Shown here: piece by piece, positions 21,878-32,768 of the stretch
Layout of the letters: every line of letters starts with the position of its first letter
How positions within the stretch are numbered: the first letter of the stretch is position 1
NCBI GenBank assembly: GCA_945643635.1
Contig: CALZFC010000015.1
Coordinates: 6,429,501-6,493,500 of the forward strand
Direction: 5' to 3'
Length of the DNA stretch: 64,000 bases
Source of the DNA: Allodiplogaster sudhausi
Taxonomy: Eukaryota; Nematoda; Chromadorea; Rhabditida; Diplogasteridae
The notes under the pieces: model-generated
Told to the model about the DNA's origin: nothing
Database searches by the model: none
The model's input: the letters and a program-made list of their open reading frames with translations, nothing else
Program-made: the position numbers and the translations under genes

Positions 21878-24800
21878 ATTTACTATCTCCATATCTTTTC
21901 CTGTCACTCAGTCACTCGCTCTCTCCCTTATATTCTTCTATCTCTTCGACCTGCTGCTCCCAGACGGGACAGTGGTCATCTTCATCCAAGACATCGACAT
22001 GGAAAGTTCGTGGAGTGCATGCAGTGGAGGGGGCGACAGCGAGACAGGCGAGGATGGACACGCGGAGGGAGGCGGCCGATTCGCGGTCAAAGGCGCGGAG
22101 CTGCACGACGGAGCCACCCTCGCTGAGACGGAGCCACTTCCAGGCCTGAGCAGAGAATGGAATGCACATGTAAGTGCATATACATACATACATATATACA
22201 GTACCGCTCAGCGGCCAGGGGTCTATGCTATAGTGGCTATAGCGGCCGCGTGCCAAAGAGGCCGAGCGAAATTAAGCCCTGTAAATGCTTTCTTTTCAGA
22301 TTTCATTATTATTTTCGTGTTCAGTATAATTTTCTGCATCGAATAAGCACAAGAACGTTAGGAAAAAATGCCTATTCACCAAAATAGAAAGTCTTGAAAA
22401 ATTATTTCATTGAAACGAATGCACAATTACGCACTACGAAGTGAGATGCTCTTGCTCCAATAGTTTTACAAGGCTTTCTACTTTGGCGAATATGCATTAT
22501 TTTTTTGACGTTTTTGAGTTTATTCGATGCAGAAAATTGCACTGAACACCAAAATAATCATGAATTCTGAAATTAAAGCATTTACAGAGCTCGGCCTTGC
22601 TATAGCCGCTATAGCATAGACCCCTAGCTGCTGAGCGGTACTGTATGTACATATGTACATACATATACTATTAATCATTTATACCTTAATGTCCATGTCA
22701 CTCACTCCTTCCTTTTCTTCTCTCTCTCCAATACCTGATCGGCTGGATTTGTCTTCCTGAAGATGACCGCGCTAGGCAATGGAGGATCACCGCGCACCTT
22801 CAAAATATATGTACAAATCCTTGGAATCTTAATATTTGTAGCAAATATTGGTGAGCTCGTAAAGTGTTGTGGAGTAGCAAAACAACTAGTAAAGTAGACC
22901 TTGAGTGTTGCGATGGTGCCGTGCAGTTTGTTCTCTGCAAAGGAATAGCGGGCATCCTCCAAAGGCTCCGCCCACACGGGCCGACGGCGGGCGATGCGGA
23001 CACAGAACGGAGAAGAAGACCAGTTTCCACCCAGAGTCTGCCGCAGCTCCACGCACACCTACACATCCTCACCCTCTCTCTCTATCTCTCTCTCTCTCTC
23101 ACCCTCTCTCTCTATCTCTCTCTCTCGCTCTCTGTCTCTCTCTCTCTTATCTTTTCTCTTTCTCTTTCTTTTACTCTTCTTTTTCTCATTCTCCTTCTCT
23201 TTCTCCTTCTCTTTCTCTCATTTTCTTTCTCTCATTCTCTTTCTCTTCTCTCCCTCTCGCCTTCTTTCCGCCGAGTCCCTGAAGTGATTGCGCCACAACC
23301 AGGTCGCTGTTGTCGCTGACGCCGAAGTGTGCATCGGAAGAAGTGAGCTTCCCCGCCGGCTTCTTCCCTTCCACTTTACCGATCTGAACTACCAAGTTGG
23401 CACTTCAGTAATTTCCTCTCGTTAATTTCAAACATGTATGTATATATATACATACATATGTATGTACATACATATATTTACAGTAATTGAGAATGAAAGA
23501 CTAAATGTATCCCACCACAGTGCCAATGGGGTCCATCTCATTCGCAGTGAGGTTGATTGGGGTCTTGGTCGTTCGTGGAGAGGCTTCACTTAGTTGTGCC
23601 GGCTTCTCGATAGTTATAACCACCTACAGCACCGCCCAACATTTCAGGTACATAAATTAATTAGATTAATTAGATTAATTTTAATAATTTTAATTGGAAT
23701 TTGAGCGATATTAGGCACTTTTACGCAGTTTCTTGTGATTGTTAGGGTGGTTTTTGACATGCTTAACAAGTACATACAGTCAGATTTTAAAAAGAATCTG
23801 AAATGAACGTTTAAAAACGAATTCGGCCGTTTTTAGAAGGGCCATGGCCGTGTTTTAGGTGACTTCGATATCACAAGATCGACATCCCCTAAAAGACGGT
23901 CATGACCCTCCTAAAACCGGCCGAATTCGTTTTTAAACGGTCATTTGAGATTCTTTTTTAAAATCTGACTGTATGTACTTGTTCAGCACGTCAAAAACCA
24001 CCCTAACAAACACAAGAAACTGAGAGTGAAACTAAAAGTGCCTAATATCGCTCAAATTCCAATTGAAATTATTTAAATTAATCTAATTAATTTATGTACC
24101 TGAAATGTTGGGCGGGACTGTAGATATCTACATATGTACGTACAAATGTAAGTTCATATGTTGTATTCATCAGGCAATCTTATAATTTAATTAGTGACTG
24201 TGTTGGCTCCCGTTGAGTGGTATTCTATTTCTTCTCCGATGTTGTGAAGGTACAAATTGTGTTGCAGTAAACCTGGTTTTGTAGTGCTAACAATAAGAGA
24301 TGAAAAGAGGTCACAAGAGAGGATGACGAACTGTTGCCGAGTCGAGGACAGAAGAAGAGGCCTTGTCATGGGCAGAGATGGTGAGGGTGATGGGTGATTC
24401 ATCTGTGGAGACGATGGAACGACGAAGAACGAGAGAGCCCGTCTGAGGGTTGAGAGAGAAGAGAGTGGAGGGCTCGGAGAGGGAGAAGACGATGGAGGAA
24501 GAGGGGGTTATGAGGGGAGAGGGAAGAGGGAGTGACCGGCCGAGAGGGAAGTGGAAAGGAAGAGACACAGCGAACGACGATTTCACGAAGCGAATTCTGC
24601 AAGGGTGAGAATGAATCCCTGCAGGTCGCCAGCACTATACATACATACATATGTACATACTATGCATGTATGTATGTATGTACATTAGTATATGTATGTG
24701 GTCTCATTCATCTCAATCTCATCAGTCAACAATAATTCCTTGTTTTCATAAATATATATGTATGTCTACATACATAAATACATATGTACATATATAAATA

Positions 24801-25373
24801 CGACATGTATGTATGCACATGTATGTGTACAGCTTGATTACAGGCAGCTCACTTGGGTATGGTCCGACTGGTCGTAACTGTGGTACTGGATGTGGTTGTG
24901 GAGGAGAAGATGCAGACTGAGAGTCGTTGTTGCGGTAGAACCAGCTGAGTCGGTGGCCGAGAGAGGAAGCGAGAGAGACGACTGCTCACGCCAGGAGGAG
25001 GAGGTCAGAGTGACACTCGCACCGTCAGGAGAGATAGATAGGGGTAGAGAAGGTGGCAGAGAAGGGAAGGACAATCTGCAGGAGAGAGGAGGAGGTTGAG
25101 AAGAGAGAGAGAGAAAGAGAAAGAGAATTAAACAGCCAGAACGACTGAAATAGATTGAGAGTGCGAGACAGACTGAAAAGATAAGAAAAGAAAAAAAAAC
25201 CAAACCTAATCTTTCCCGAAGAATAATTAAATTTTGGAGTAAGAATCCTTGAATCGACAGGTAAGGCATCGGACACGAGCTTGAGATCATAGAGAGGTTC
25301 AGTGAACGAGAAAGGATGAGAACGATCGACCACGAGAAGAAGGTTACCTGTAAAGTAGAGATGGAGAAGGACG

Positions 25374-25416
<43 letters not shown>

Positions 25417-26459
25417 GAGAGAGCGAAGGAGAGAGAAAGAGGAAGGAGAAAGAGAGAAACACAAACGTGGCTCGTCTTCTTCCTTGTCGCCCTCTTTGAT
25501 GGTCGCAGTGAGCCAGAGGCGGATTCGCTCGGCCGGAAGCGGCCGCGCGAACAGCAGTTCTCCGCTGTCGTTGATCTGTAGGAATCTCGAAAGAGATTCT
25601 CACATTTTCCATCGCTCTCTCTCTCTCTCCGTCGCGCTCTCTCTCTCTCGTCCTCCTTCTCTTTCTCTACTGGTCTAGTCACATAAAAGAGAGTTACGGG
25701 GTATTCACATCCGTAATATTATTATCTTTTGTAGGCTGACCTCAAAGTACTCTCGGACATCTCGGCCACCAGCCTCTGAAGTAGCCTGAAGAAGAGTGAA
25801 TGACGACGGAAGTAACAGCTTCTTCTCTGCCCTCTTCCGCAAGGAGAAACTCCGGTCGGACGGAGAGACGTGAATCTCTTCCAGAGCAGCCAAGTCAATC
25901 TAAAAGGAGGAGATTCCGTCTGCAATACACACAATACCCTCACTCGCTTAGTAACTCAACCTTTGTGATTCTGCATAAATCTATTCAAACCTACTTTTAC
26001 AAGAACGGACGAGGTCTTTGGTGGCTTCCCCCCATCAGATGCGAAAATCCTGAGCGTTGTCGAATTGACTACTCCAGATGCTGAAATATGAAACGTATGA
26101 GAAAAGATTGAAATATATGTACATATGTACATGTGTATTTATTTAGTTAGGAATCAAAGAGAACGGCTGAGAAACAGAGAAGTGAAGGTAGGCACCAGGA
26201 AATCGCTCAGTGGTGAAGATGTTTCCTCTTTCGTCAACTCGGAAGCGCGCGTCTCTCGACTGGAAGACTACCGTATTCAGCGGCGACGTCGTGTCGTTGT
26301 CCGAGGCGCCCACGCGCCCAACAAAGACACCGGCGGCTACGTCGGTCACAGCGAAGTGGTAGGAAGGACGAGAGAACACCGGAGGCCACTCATTTGCATC
26401 CTCAAGACGAGCATTCGAATGGAATAGAGATGAGTGAAAGATAGAGAGAGAGAAAGCAC

Positions 26460-26497
<38 letters not shown>

Positions 26498-29185
26498 ACT
26501 ATTGCGAATACCTCGACGATGAGAGTTACACTTGCGACCAGGCATTCGCGACTTCCCGAATGAGTAGCATTGACAGAGAAGGAGAGGCGGCCACCGTCGA
26601 CTTCCTCGCGGTCAACGCCACCGACGCGGAGGGCCGCGCCGTCGACGGAGAGATGCGCGTCGGGCGGAGAGAGCGCCAGCCGCCATTCCTCCGCCGCCTC
26701 GTCAACCTTACGATATTAATTACATATGGACAAATCACTATTTCTGCATAAATCAAAAGTGAAACAATATTGGATCGTTGAACGTAATGTTATTGTTAGT
26801 CTCGCTAACAATGAGAGGAAAAGTTGCATTCGTCTCTTCAGTGACAACGAATTGGAAGGAGTGCGAGGTAAAAGGCGCGTGAGCCTCAGCAGTTGTGAAT
26901 TGACAACCTGCAAATGACTACAGATTTGGTCTTCAAATTACCACTGTTATTACCTTAAGAACCAAGTGACAAGTACAATTTACTCATGCGAGCATACTAC
27001 CTGAATGTTTTCTTGTTGAAGGCTGCGTTGTGGCCGTTGTCTCTCCATTGTTAGCAGGAGTAGGGATTTGGGTAGTCCCAGCACGAACAGCAAGCGTAGT
27101 TACAGTGACTTCTACAGTGATCTCGGCGAGCGTTGTGTGACTCCGATTAGAAGAGGGATTGCCATCGGAGGCCGAAAGAGTCACGACGCCCGCGTCGGCC
27201 GCCGAGAGGGCGCGCGACAGGAAAAGCTCGCCCTCGCACACTCCCGCCGACTCGTCACAGCCAAGACGGCGGGCGGCCACAGCTGAAGATGCCTGGGGCA
27301 ACAGGGAGTAATTCATTTGCATACATATGTATGTATAAATGTATGTACATACATACATTTATACTTTTGTATGTATGTACATTCAAAAGTATAAATGTCG
27401 ATATGACTCGCCTTCCTTATATAACAGTCCTGGTCTTCCATCCCCTCTTCTACTACCCCTTCCTTCAATCCATCATGACCGCTTTGTCCACTAAAGCGTG
27501 TTAATTCTGATGTGTGCCCATAGCGGAGAAATGCCAACCGAAAAAGGAAGGTCTACTCGGGTTTCCTATCCCTCAGCTTCGTGAGACATGAGGAAGGTGG
27601 AGAGAATTAGAAATGAGAGATACGTAGAAAGGTAGAAATGAAGAGAGACTAAGAAAGGAACCGGGAGGATTGCGTATCTCGCGAGCCCGTCAATTCCAGC
27701 GTCTGCATCTCTTGTCTTGAATCGCCCGATCACATGGCCCATTCGCGTTCCCTTCAACATCAACAATTCGTAGCAGCCATGTAAGAGGGAGTGAGAACTG
27801 CTTGTGCATCTATGTATGAAGATACATATGTATGTACTTATTTGAGTCTATTCACTATTTCCTGGCTATGATTTTCCTTCGTTCCTTCAGAATCGTCGTC
27901 TCTCGCCATCTTTTCTCCTGTTTCTCTCTACATATGTACATTCCTCTCACTTTCTCTTTATCTCTCTCTATCCCTTCCTCTCTCATTCCTGATTCTTTTA
28001 CAATTCTCTGACCTCCTCAAGTCGAATCTCCACGGGTACATCGACGAAGACGGGCGGATTGTCGTTGACATCAACAACTTGGATGTCAACGGATGCTCTG
28101 GAATGGCGCGGCCCTCCCAGCAGAAGAGTGTAGGACTTCCAGCGAGAACCGTCGGCCAGGCGAAGCTCAAATCATCAGCTTATTCTCTCTTTTGCACTTT
28201 ATCTCGTCGTTCATCACGAAAACTTCATCATCCCTCTTCTGTCATTATCAAGGCTACACAACATCTTCCCCAACGAGGTCCATCCCGAGTGCATCAGGAC
28301 ACCATAGAATGCCAAATTTGAATGTATGAGACAAGTGGTGGATGGAGAGAGAGAGATGAAGAGGGAAAGAAGGGAAAAGAGAGAGAGAGAAAGAGAGAGA
28401 GGGAGAAAGGGAGAAAAGGAGAGCAGTGGTGCTTGGCAAGACTGGTGTGCCTACTTGCTTGTTGAGGGAGGGTTGTTAGTGGCAGCCTAATTGCCTGGCA
28501 GCTTCATTAAACCATAAATAGGCAAAGAGTGCTTTCCGTCTTCTCTGCTGCAATCATTGAACCGATGAGTGCAGTCCCCCCCCCCTTCATCCTGGCAGTT
28601 CATGAAAGGAGGGAGAGAGAGAGGGAGAGAGAGAACGCACATGCCCAGGCATCATCATAATGACCCACCGATTTCGCCCTTTCTTGTGCTCCCTCCGTCT
28701 CTCTCTCTCTCTCTCTCTCTCTTTGTGCCTATCCCTTGTCTCATAGAATTTCTCCTCCATTTATGTATTTCGAACAACTTTACCCTTGGATGCTCTTGTT
28801 TCCCCTTCCAGTTGAAGTCGAAGTGATCAAAGGACCCTCCGGCAACATTCCGCTGTCCTTTCATTTTCTGTCAGTCCATGGCAAAGTGTTCAGGAATGTT
28901 GGTGTACAGGTGCTGAGAGATTTGTTAGAGGACAGGTAGAGAAAGAAGGAGAGAGGGAGAGAGAGAGCGAGAGAGAGAGAGAGAGCGAGAGAGAGAGTGA
29001 GAAAGAGCCAAAGAGACGGAAGCGGACTGTCGTACGAAAAGAGTGAAGTTGCAGACAGAATACATCGTGAGCTTCCCGGGAATGGACAGCGAAGGGCGAC
29101 TGTTTGGTTGTGCAGACAGAGAGGGACTGGGGAGGGGCAAAGCCGCGAGGTACACACATGGATGTCAGCCACGAGCACTGGTAGG

Positions 29186-29227
<42 letters not shown>

Positions 29228-29560
29228 AGTGAGATGATAGGCAGAGAGAGAGAGAGAGCACAGATAGAGAGACAAACGTCAGCGTCGAGAGGAGTCTTGA
29301 GCGAGAGCTCAGCACAGCTGCCCTCCGAAGAAGGGCGGAGGGCGAAGACCCCCAAGGGGTCCCCGTCGACGATGCGTGCAGAGGAGGGGCAGATGGACAG
29401 GCGGAGGGGCCGACCAACCGGCCAGTCTTCATCTACCAGAAGGAATGAGGGATCCACGCGGATCACGGAGGAAGAGACAGAGGAGAGGGGTCTACGGGAG
29501 GACGCCGCTCCGTCTGCCACAGCAGACACCAGAAGATCTGCAGAAAGAGGCAATGAGAGA
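19611..29560 (-). CDS. large non-classical cadherin (single-pass, many cadherin repeats)
   Basis: A calcium-dependent adhesion protein is spread over many minus-strand exons with CT-rich introns. Cadherin signatures include VDVNDNPPVF near 28070, IEDINDNNPSFGSAP near 21210, VDVLDEDDHCPVWEQ near 21950 and NEWPPVFSRPSY near 26370. Repeat cores include GRVGASDNDTTSPLNTVVF, LFSLNPQTGSLVLRRS and APFTVNVSSGELTARRP. The 3' end resolves exactly: 20213-20088, 20021-19934 and 19877-19611 join in phase. They carry a membrane-proximal domain (SLVAVIDRIRESGNQTVVLV), one transmembrane segment (VLLAGAAAAAAVLGLLLALL) and a cytoplasmic tail of about 60 residues with no beta-catenin site. The layout resembles CDH23/Dachsous/Fat-type cadherins. 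The 5' end and whether all exons belong to one gene are not settled. Confidence 0.75.
20220..20290. repeat. (GA)n microsatellite, CT on the cadherin sense strand
   Basis: A long GA run lies in the intron directly before the cadherin exon at 20213-20088, so in the transcript it forms an extended CT polypyrimidine tract ending in the acceptor CAG. Confidence 0.9.
20616..20668. repeat. (GA)n microsatellite in cadherin intron
   Basis: An uninterrupted GA run follows, on the minus strand, the donor of a cadherin repeat exon. Similar runs occur at 20820-20905, 25379-25413 and 26440-26500 in the same gene. Confidence 0.9.
21826..21872. repeat. (CT)n microsatellite, GA on the cadherin sense strand
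   Basis: A pure CT run on the plus strand within a cadherin intron. It is one of the few tracts in this gene with the opposite strand bias; 23075-23240 is another. Confidence 0.9.
22199..22643. mobile_element. 445-base TA-flanked foldback element (Tc1/mariner-like MITE), copy 1
   Basis: The ends read CAGTACCGCTCAGCGGCC and, inverted, the same with two changes, each followed by AGGGGTCTATGCTATAG. TA flanks both sides. The two arms pair over roughly 200 bases. It sits in a TATA/TACA-repeat stretch of a cadherin intron. It shares its terminal sequence with the 1.57 kb element at 47387-48955. CAGT ends with TA duplication are typical of Tc1/mariner elements. No transposase is present. Confidence 0.7.
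23627..24120. mobile_element. 494-base TA-flanked foldback element in the cadherin gene
   Basis: The ends are inverted copies, CAGCACCGCCCAACATTTCA on the left and CAGTCCCGCCCAACATTTCA read inwards from the right, flanked by TA. The arms pair along almost their full length, through AATTAGATTAATT, CACCCTAACA, TGTATGTACTTGTT and GAATTCGGCCG. It lies directly after a cadherin exon reading VVITIEKPAQLSEASP. It is unrelated in sequence to the CAGTACCGC family but has the same TA/CAG architecture. Confidence 0.7.
24640..24830. repeat. TATG/TACA tetranucleotide repeat
   Basis: Degenerate CATACATA/TATGTATG/TGTACATA units fill this part of a cadherin intron. The same repeat recurs at 23434-23480, 24125-24165, 27310-27395, 47340-47386 and 48954-48975. 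In two places it is the host site of the CAGTAC foldback elements. Confidence 0.8.
29180..29225. repeat. (GA)n microsatellites in the 5' part of the cadherin region
   Basis: A long GA run (CT in sense) splits two possible cadherin exons. Comparable runs are at 28930-29000, 30137-30172, 30700-30812 and 31159-31190. Confidence 0.85.
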
Positions 29561-30133
29561 GAGAGACAGAGAGGGAGAGAGAAGGGAGAGCGAATAACAG
29601 AGACAAAAAGAGCAGAGTGCTCGCTGCATCACTTCAAGGTCTACTCCTCATGGACTTCAACTGCTTTCAGCAGTAAGAGGCACCAAAAAAAGAGGACGCA
29701 TTATTCAGGATGATTGCATGGCCCTTTTCTCTCTCTCTCTCTTTTTCTCTTTCTTACTCTTTTTCTCTTTTACTCGCCCGCTTATTCCGTCTTGGAATTT
29801 GCGTGAACCGAACCACAGATGGGACGAATTACTGTGATGGCAAATGGAGAATTCATAGAAAGGAGGAGAGAAGGGGTAATTACTGCAGATGTTTAAAAGA
29901 ATTGAAAGAGTAACAGCTTAAATATATAAAGTGAAAAAGTAATATGCTAATCGAGAGTTTAAAAAAATACAGAAGACTCTTCTCGTAATATCGTTGATGA
30001 AGACTACACCTTTTCGACGTGTTTTAAACATAACGAGGATTACCCGCTACTGACGATGAGAGTTTTCTTAGCCACAAGAATGTAGGTTACTGACGATAAT
30101 GAGTTATCTTGGCAGAGAGAGAAAAAGACAGAA

Positions 30134-30174
<41 letters not shown>

Positions 30175-30770
30175 ATAAAGTGATTGGAAAGAGGGCGAGA
30201 AAGATTCTAAATGTTGTGAACTGGCTCTACCAACAAAACACTTTGCTAGCACAGTTGTCGTTCAAGGATCATTGAATTGTGAGGAGAACAAGGAAATCAT
30301 GTGCTCGCTAGGAAAGGAAAAAAACGTAATATGGCATTTATAGATTTCAACAGCGGAGATGATACAGTTTATATGTACATATACAAGAAAAAGGCAAACG
30401 AGAGAGTGAGAGCAGAGGGAGAGAGAGGGCGAAATTGAGAGGGAGAGGAAAAAAGGGAAAGAGCGAGAGTGAGAGTAAAGTTAAAATGAACCGAACCTAT
30501 GTAAGTAATGAAGATGGCGAGACGGCGTAGTGTCGTGACGATGCATTGGCGACGACGCCGCATCGAACACGGTGAGGAACAGTCGGGGAGGAATTATGGA
30601 GGAGAAGCTGAAATGGAAAGAGGAGAGGGAATCAGAGAGTTTAGAAGGAGTAGGGGAAGAGACAGAGTGAGAGAGAGAGTGATAACGATGGTTGAGAGAG
30701 GGAGACATAGAGAAAGAGAGAGAGAGGGAGAGAAAGAGAGAAAGAAAGATAGAGCGACAGAAAGAAAGAA

Positions 30771-30815
<45 letters not shown>

Positions 30816-31155
30816 GCGAGAGGGTCGGGTGATTTGGGAGTGATGAGAAGTTGGCCGTCTTCAACACCGTTCACTTCTCAGCCTCTTTGTCTCACCTTTT
30901 CGTCCTCCTCTCTTTCGCTGTCTCTCTCTCTCTCCCTCTCTCACTTTGTTTCACTCTTTCGACTGGTTCTCCAGTGATGCCTCTTTCGGATTAACAAATC
31001 TGCAGCGAACCCAAAGGCGCTCACAGAATACTTGGGGGCGGGACTTAGCTAACAAGGAAAACAGGCGAGAGAAAGAATGGGAAGAGACATAGAGAAGGAC
31101 GAAGAGAGGAAATGACAGGGTTCAACTGAAGACATAAGGAAGAGAAACATAGAAA

Positions 31156-31191
<36 letters not shown>

Positions 31192-31707
31192 AGGGAGAGG
31201 GTGAGAGAGTAAGGGAGAGGGGAGAGGAAGAGTGTGTGTGAGAGAAAGAGTGAGAGACAGGAAGAAGAAAAAAGGTTAGGGAGAGGGAGGGAGTGAGAGT
31301 AAGAACAAGAGTGCTACAAGTGCAGTGGTAGCTGACTTTTCGTTAGGTAAGCATGCGTAAAGATGAGTGATGCCCTGAAGGGGAGCGGGAGAGCCTAACA
31401 CGCATTATCAGAGAAGAGAGGACTTGCTGCCAGGAAGGCTAAAGACATCTTTGGGGCACTTTCACTATATTTTCGACAAAGAAGGGCCTGGTTCTACGTT
31501 CGAACAGAATTCTCTCATATTATAAATACGAACCTCCTGCCGGCCCCGATTAAACACCGACCGAAGGTCCTATGTCGTGACAATCTCACAATTTTGGTGT
31601 CCTGAATACGCAACAGTAAAATTTTTGCAATAACAGTAACTTTATCATTCAGAGACTCAAACTTAACATTCTGGATAACAAGAAACAAAGTGAAAATTCT
31701 TCTTTGT
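29561..31707. other. unresolved region between the cadherin and WDR46
   Basis: This interval is dominated by GA microsatellites and purine-rich sequence. It may hold 5' exons of the cadherin: minus-strand pieces such as NGVEDGQLLITPKSP near 30860 and FDAASSPMHRHDT near 30560 look non-repetitive, but splice phase and a start could not be confirmed. From 31200 on it is 3' untranslated or spacer sequence of WDR46. Confidence 0.4.
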
Positions 31708-32725
31708 CTACCCCTTCTTCTTCTTGAACCTGTCGAGGACACTCTTTGGTTTGTCCTGAGTCTGCGTCTCCTCTCCCTCCACGAACAATTCCTTCTCCAT
31801 CGCTCTCCTCTCCAGGTTGTGCTTCTTCCTCGCCTCAGCCTGTAGCTCCTCCTTGTTCTTCGCATTCTTGACTCCGCCCCCTCTCCCCTTCGCCTTATTC
31901 TTGACGGTGTACTCGATCTGCGGTGCCTTTGTCCATAGAATGGATTTCTTCTTCTCAATCTCCTCCTCGAGTGCTTCCGTGTTCACTTGGGTCACTGCGT
32001 CTGCATCCAGGCAGATCATTTCGGCCGGTATCTGCAAGAACAGGTTGCAGCATGCTCAGCTCATGGTACACATGACATCAAATATTTATTTCTTGCCCGA
32101 CCGGCAAATAAGTTATGGAGAGTCAATGATAAACGATAAACCTAAAGTTACATGGAATAAATAAAAAATATCTATAAAAAAAAGTTGTGAAGAAGGAAGA
32201 GAAAGAGGCACCGAAAGAATCTGGAGAGAAACAAAAGCAGACAAAGAAAGAGAGAGTTGTTAGTGAGAAGTGAGTGAAGAGAGAAATGAGAAAGAGAGTA
32301 GAGCAAAGAAGAAAGGAAGAAGAAGAGACCTTGTCGAGCAGTTGCTTCACTTCTCGCTCCCTGCGCTGTCTCTTCGTCTCGTACGGATTATTGCGTAACG
32401 CGTCCACATTCGCCTCACCACTGCCTGAAGAAGAGGAGATGTAAAAAGGAATAAGAAAGAGAAGGCAAAAAGAACACGGGGAAAGTTGGGAGGCAATGAA
32501 GAACAAAGTGAAGTGAAATAGTGAGGAGATCAAGGATAAAAATAGCAAATAAGGACCGGAAATGTTAACCTGGGACGAGAATAGAGGAGAATCCGTGGTC
32601 ATGGCCAACGCCAAGAACATCCTCGAAAGGCACGAAATTCAGTGAGGCCACCGAGCAGGGGAAGCGGTGAGTGAGGTAGGGATCACTGCAGACACCAGAC
32701 TCCAGGTCACGGTAGATCTGCAAGC

Positions 32726-32768
<43 letters not shown>

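Noticed and set aside
30481..30874. Minus-strand frame considered as the cadherin signal peptide exon
   Set aside because: Mostly CT-repeat translation; no credible start plus hydrophobic leader and no confirmed splice phase.
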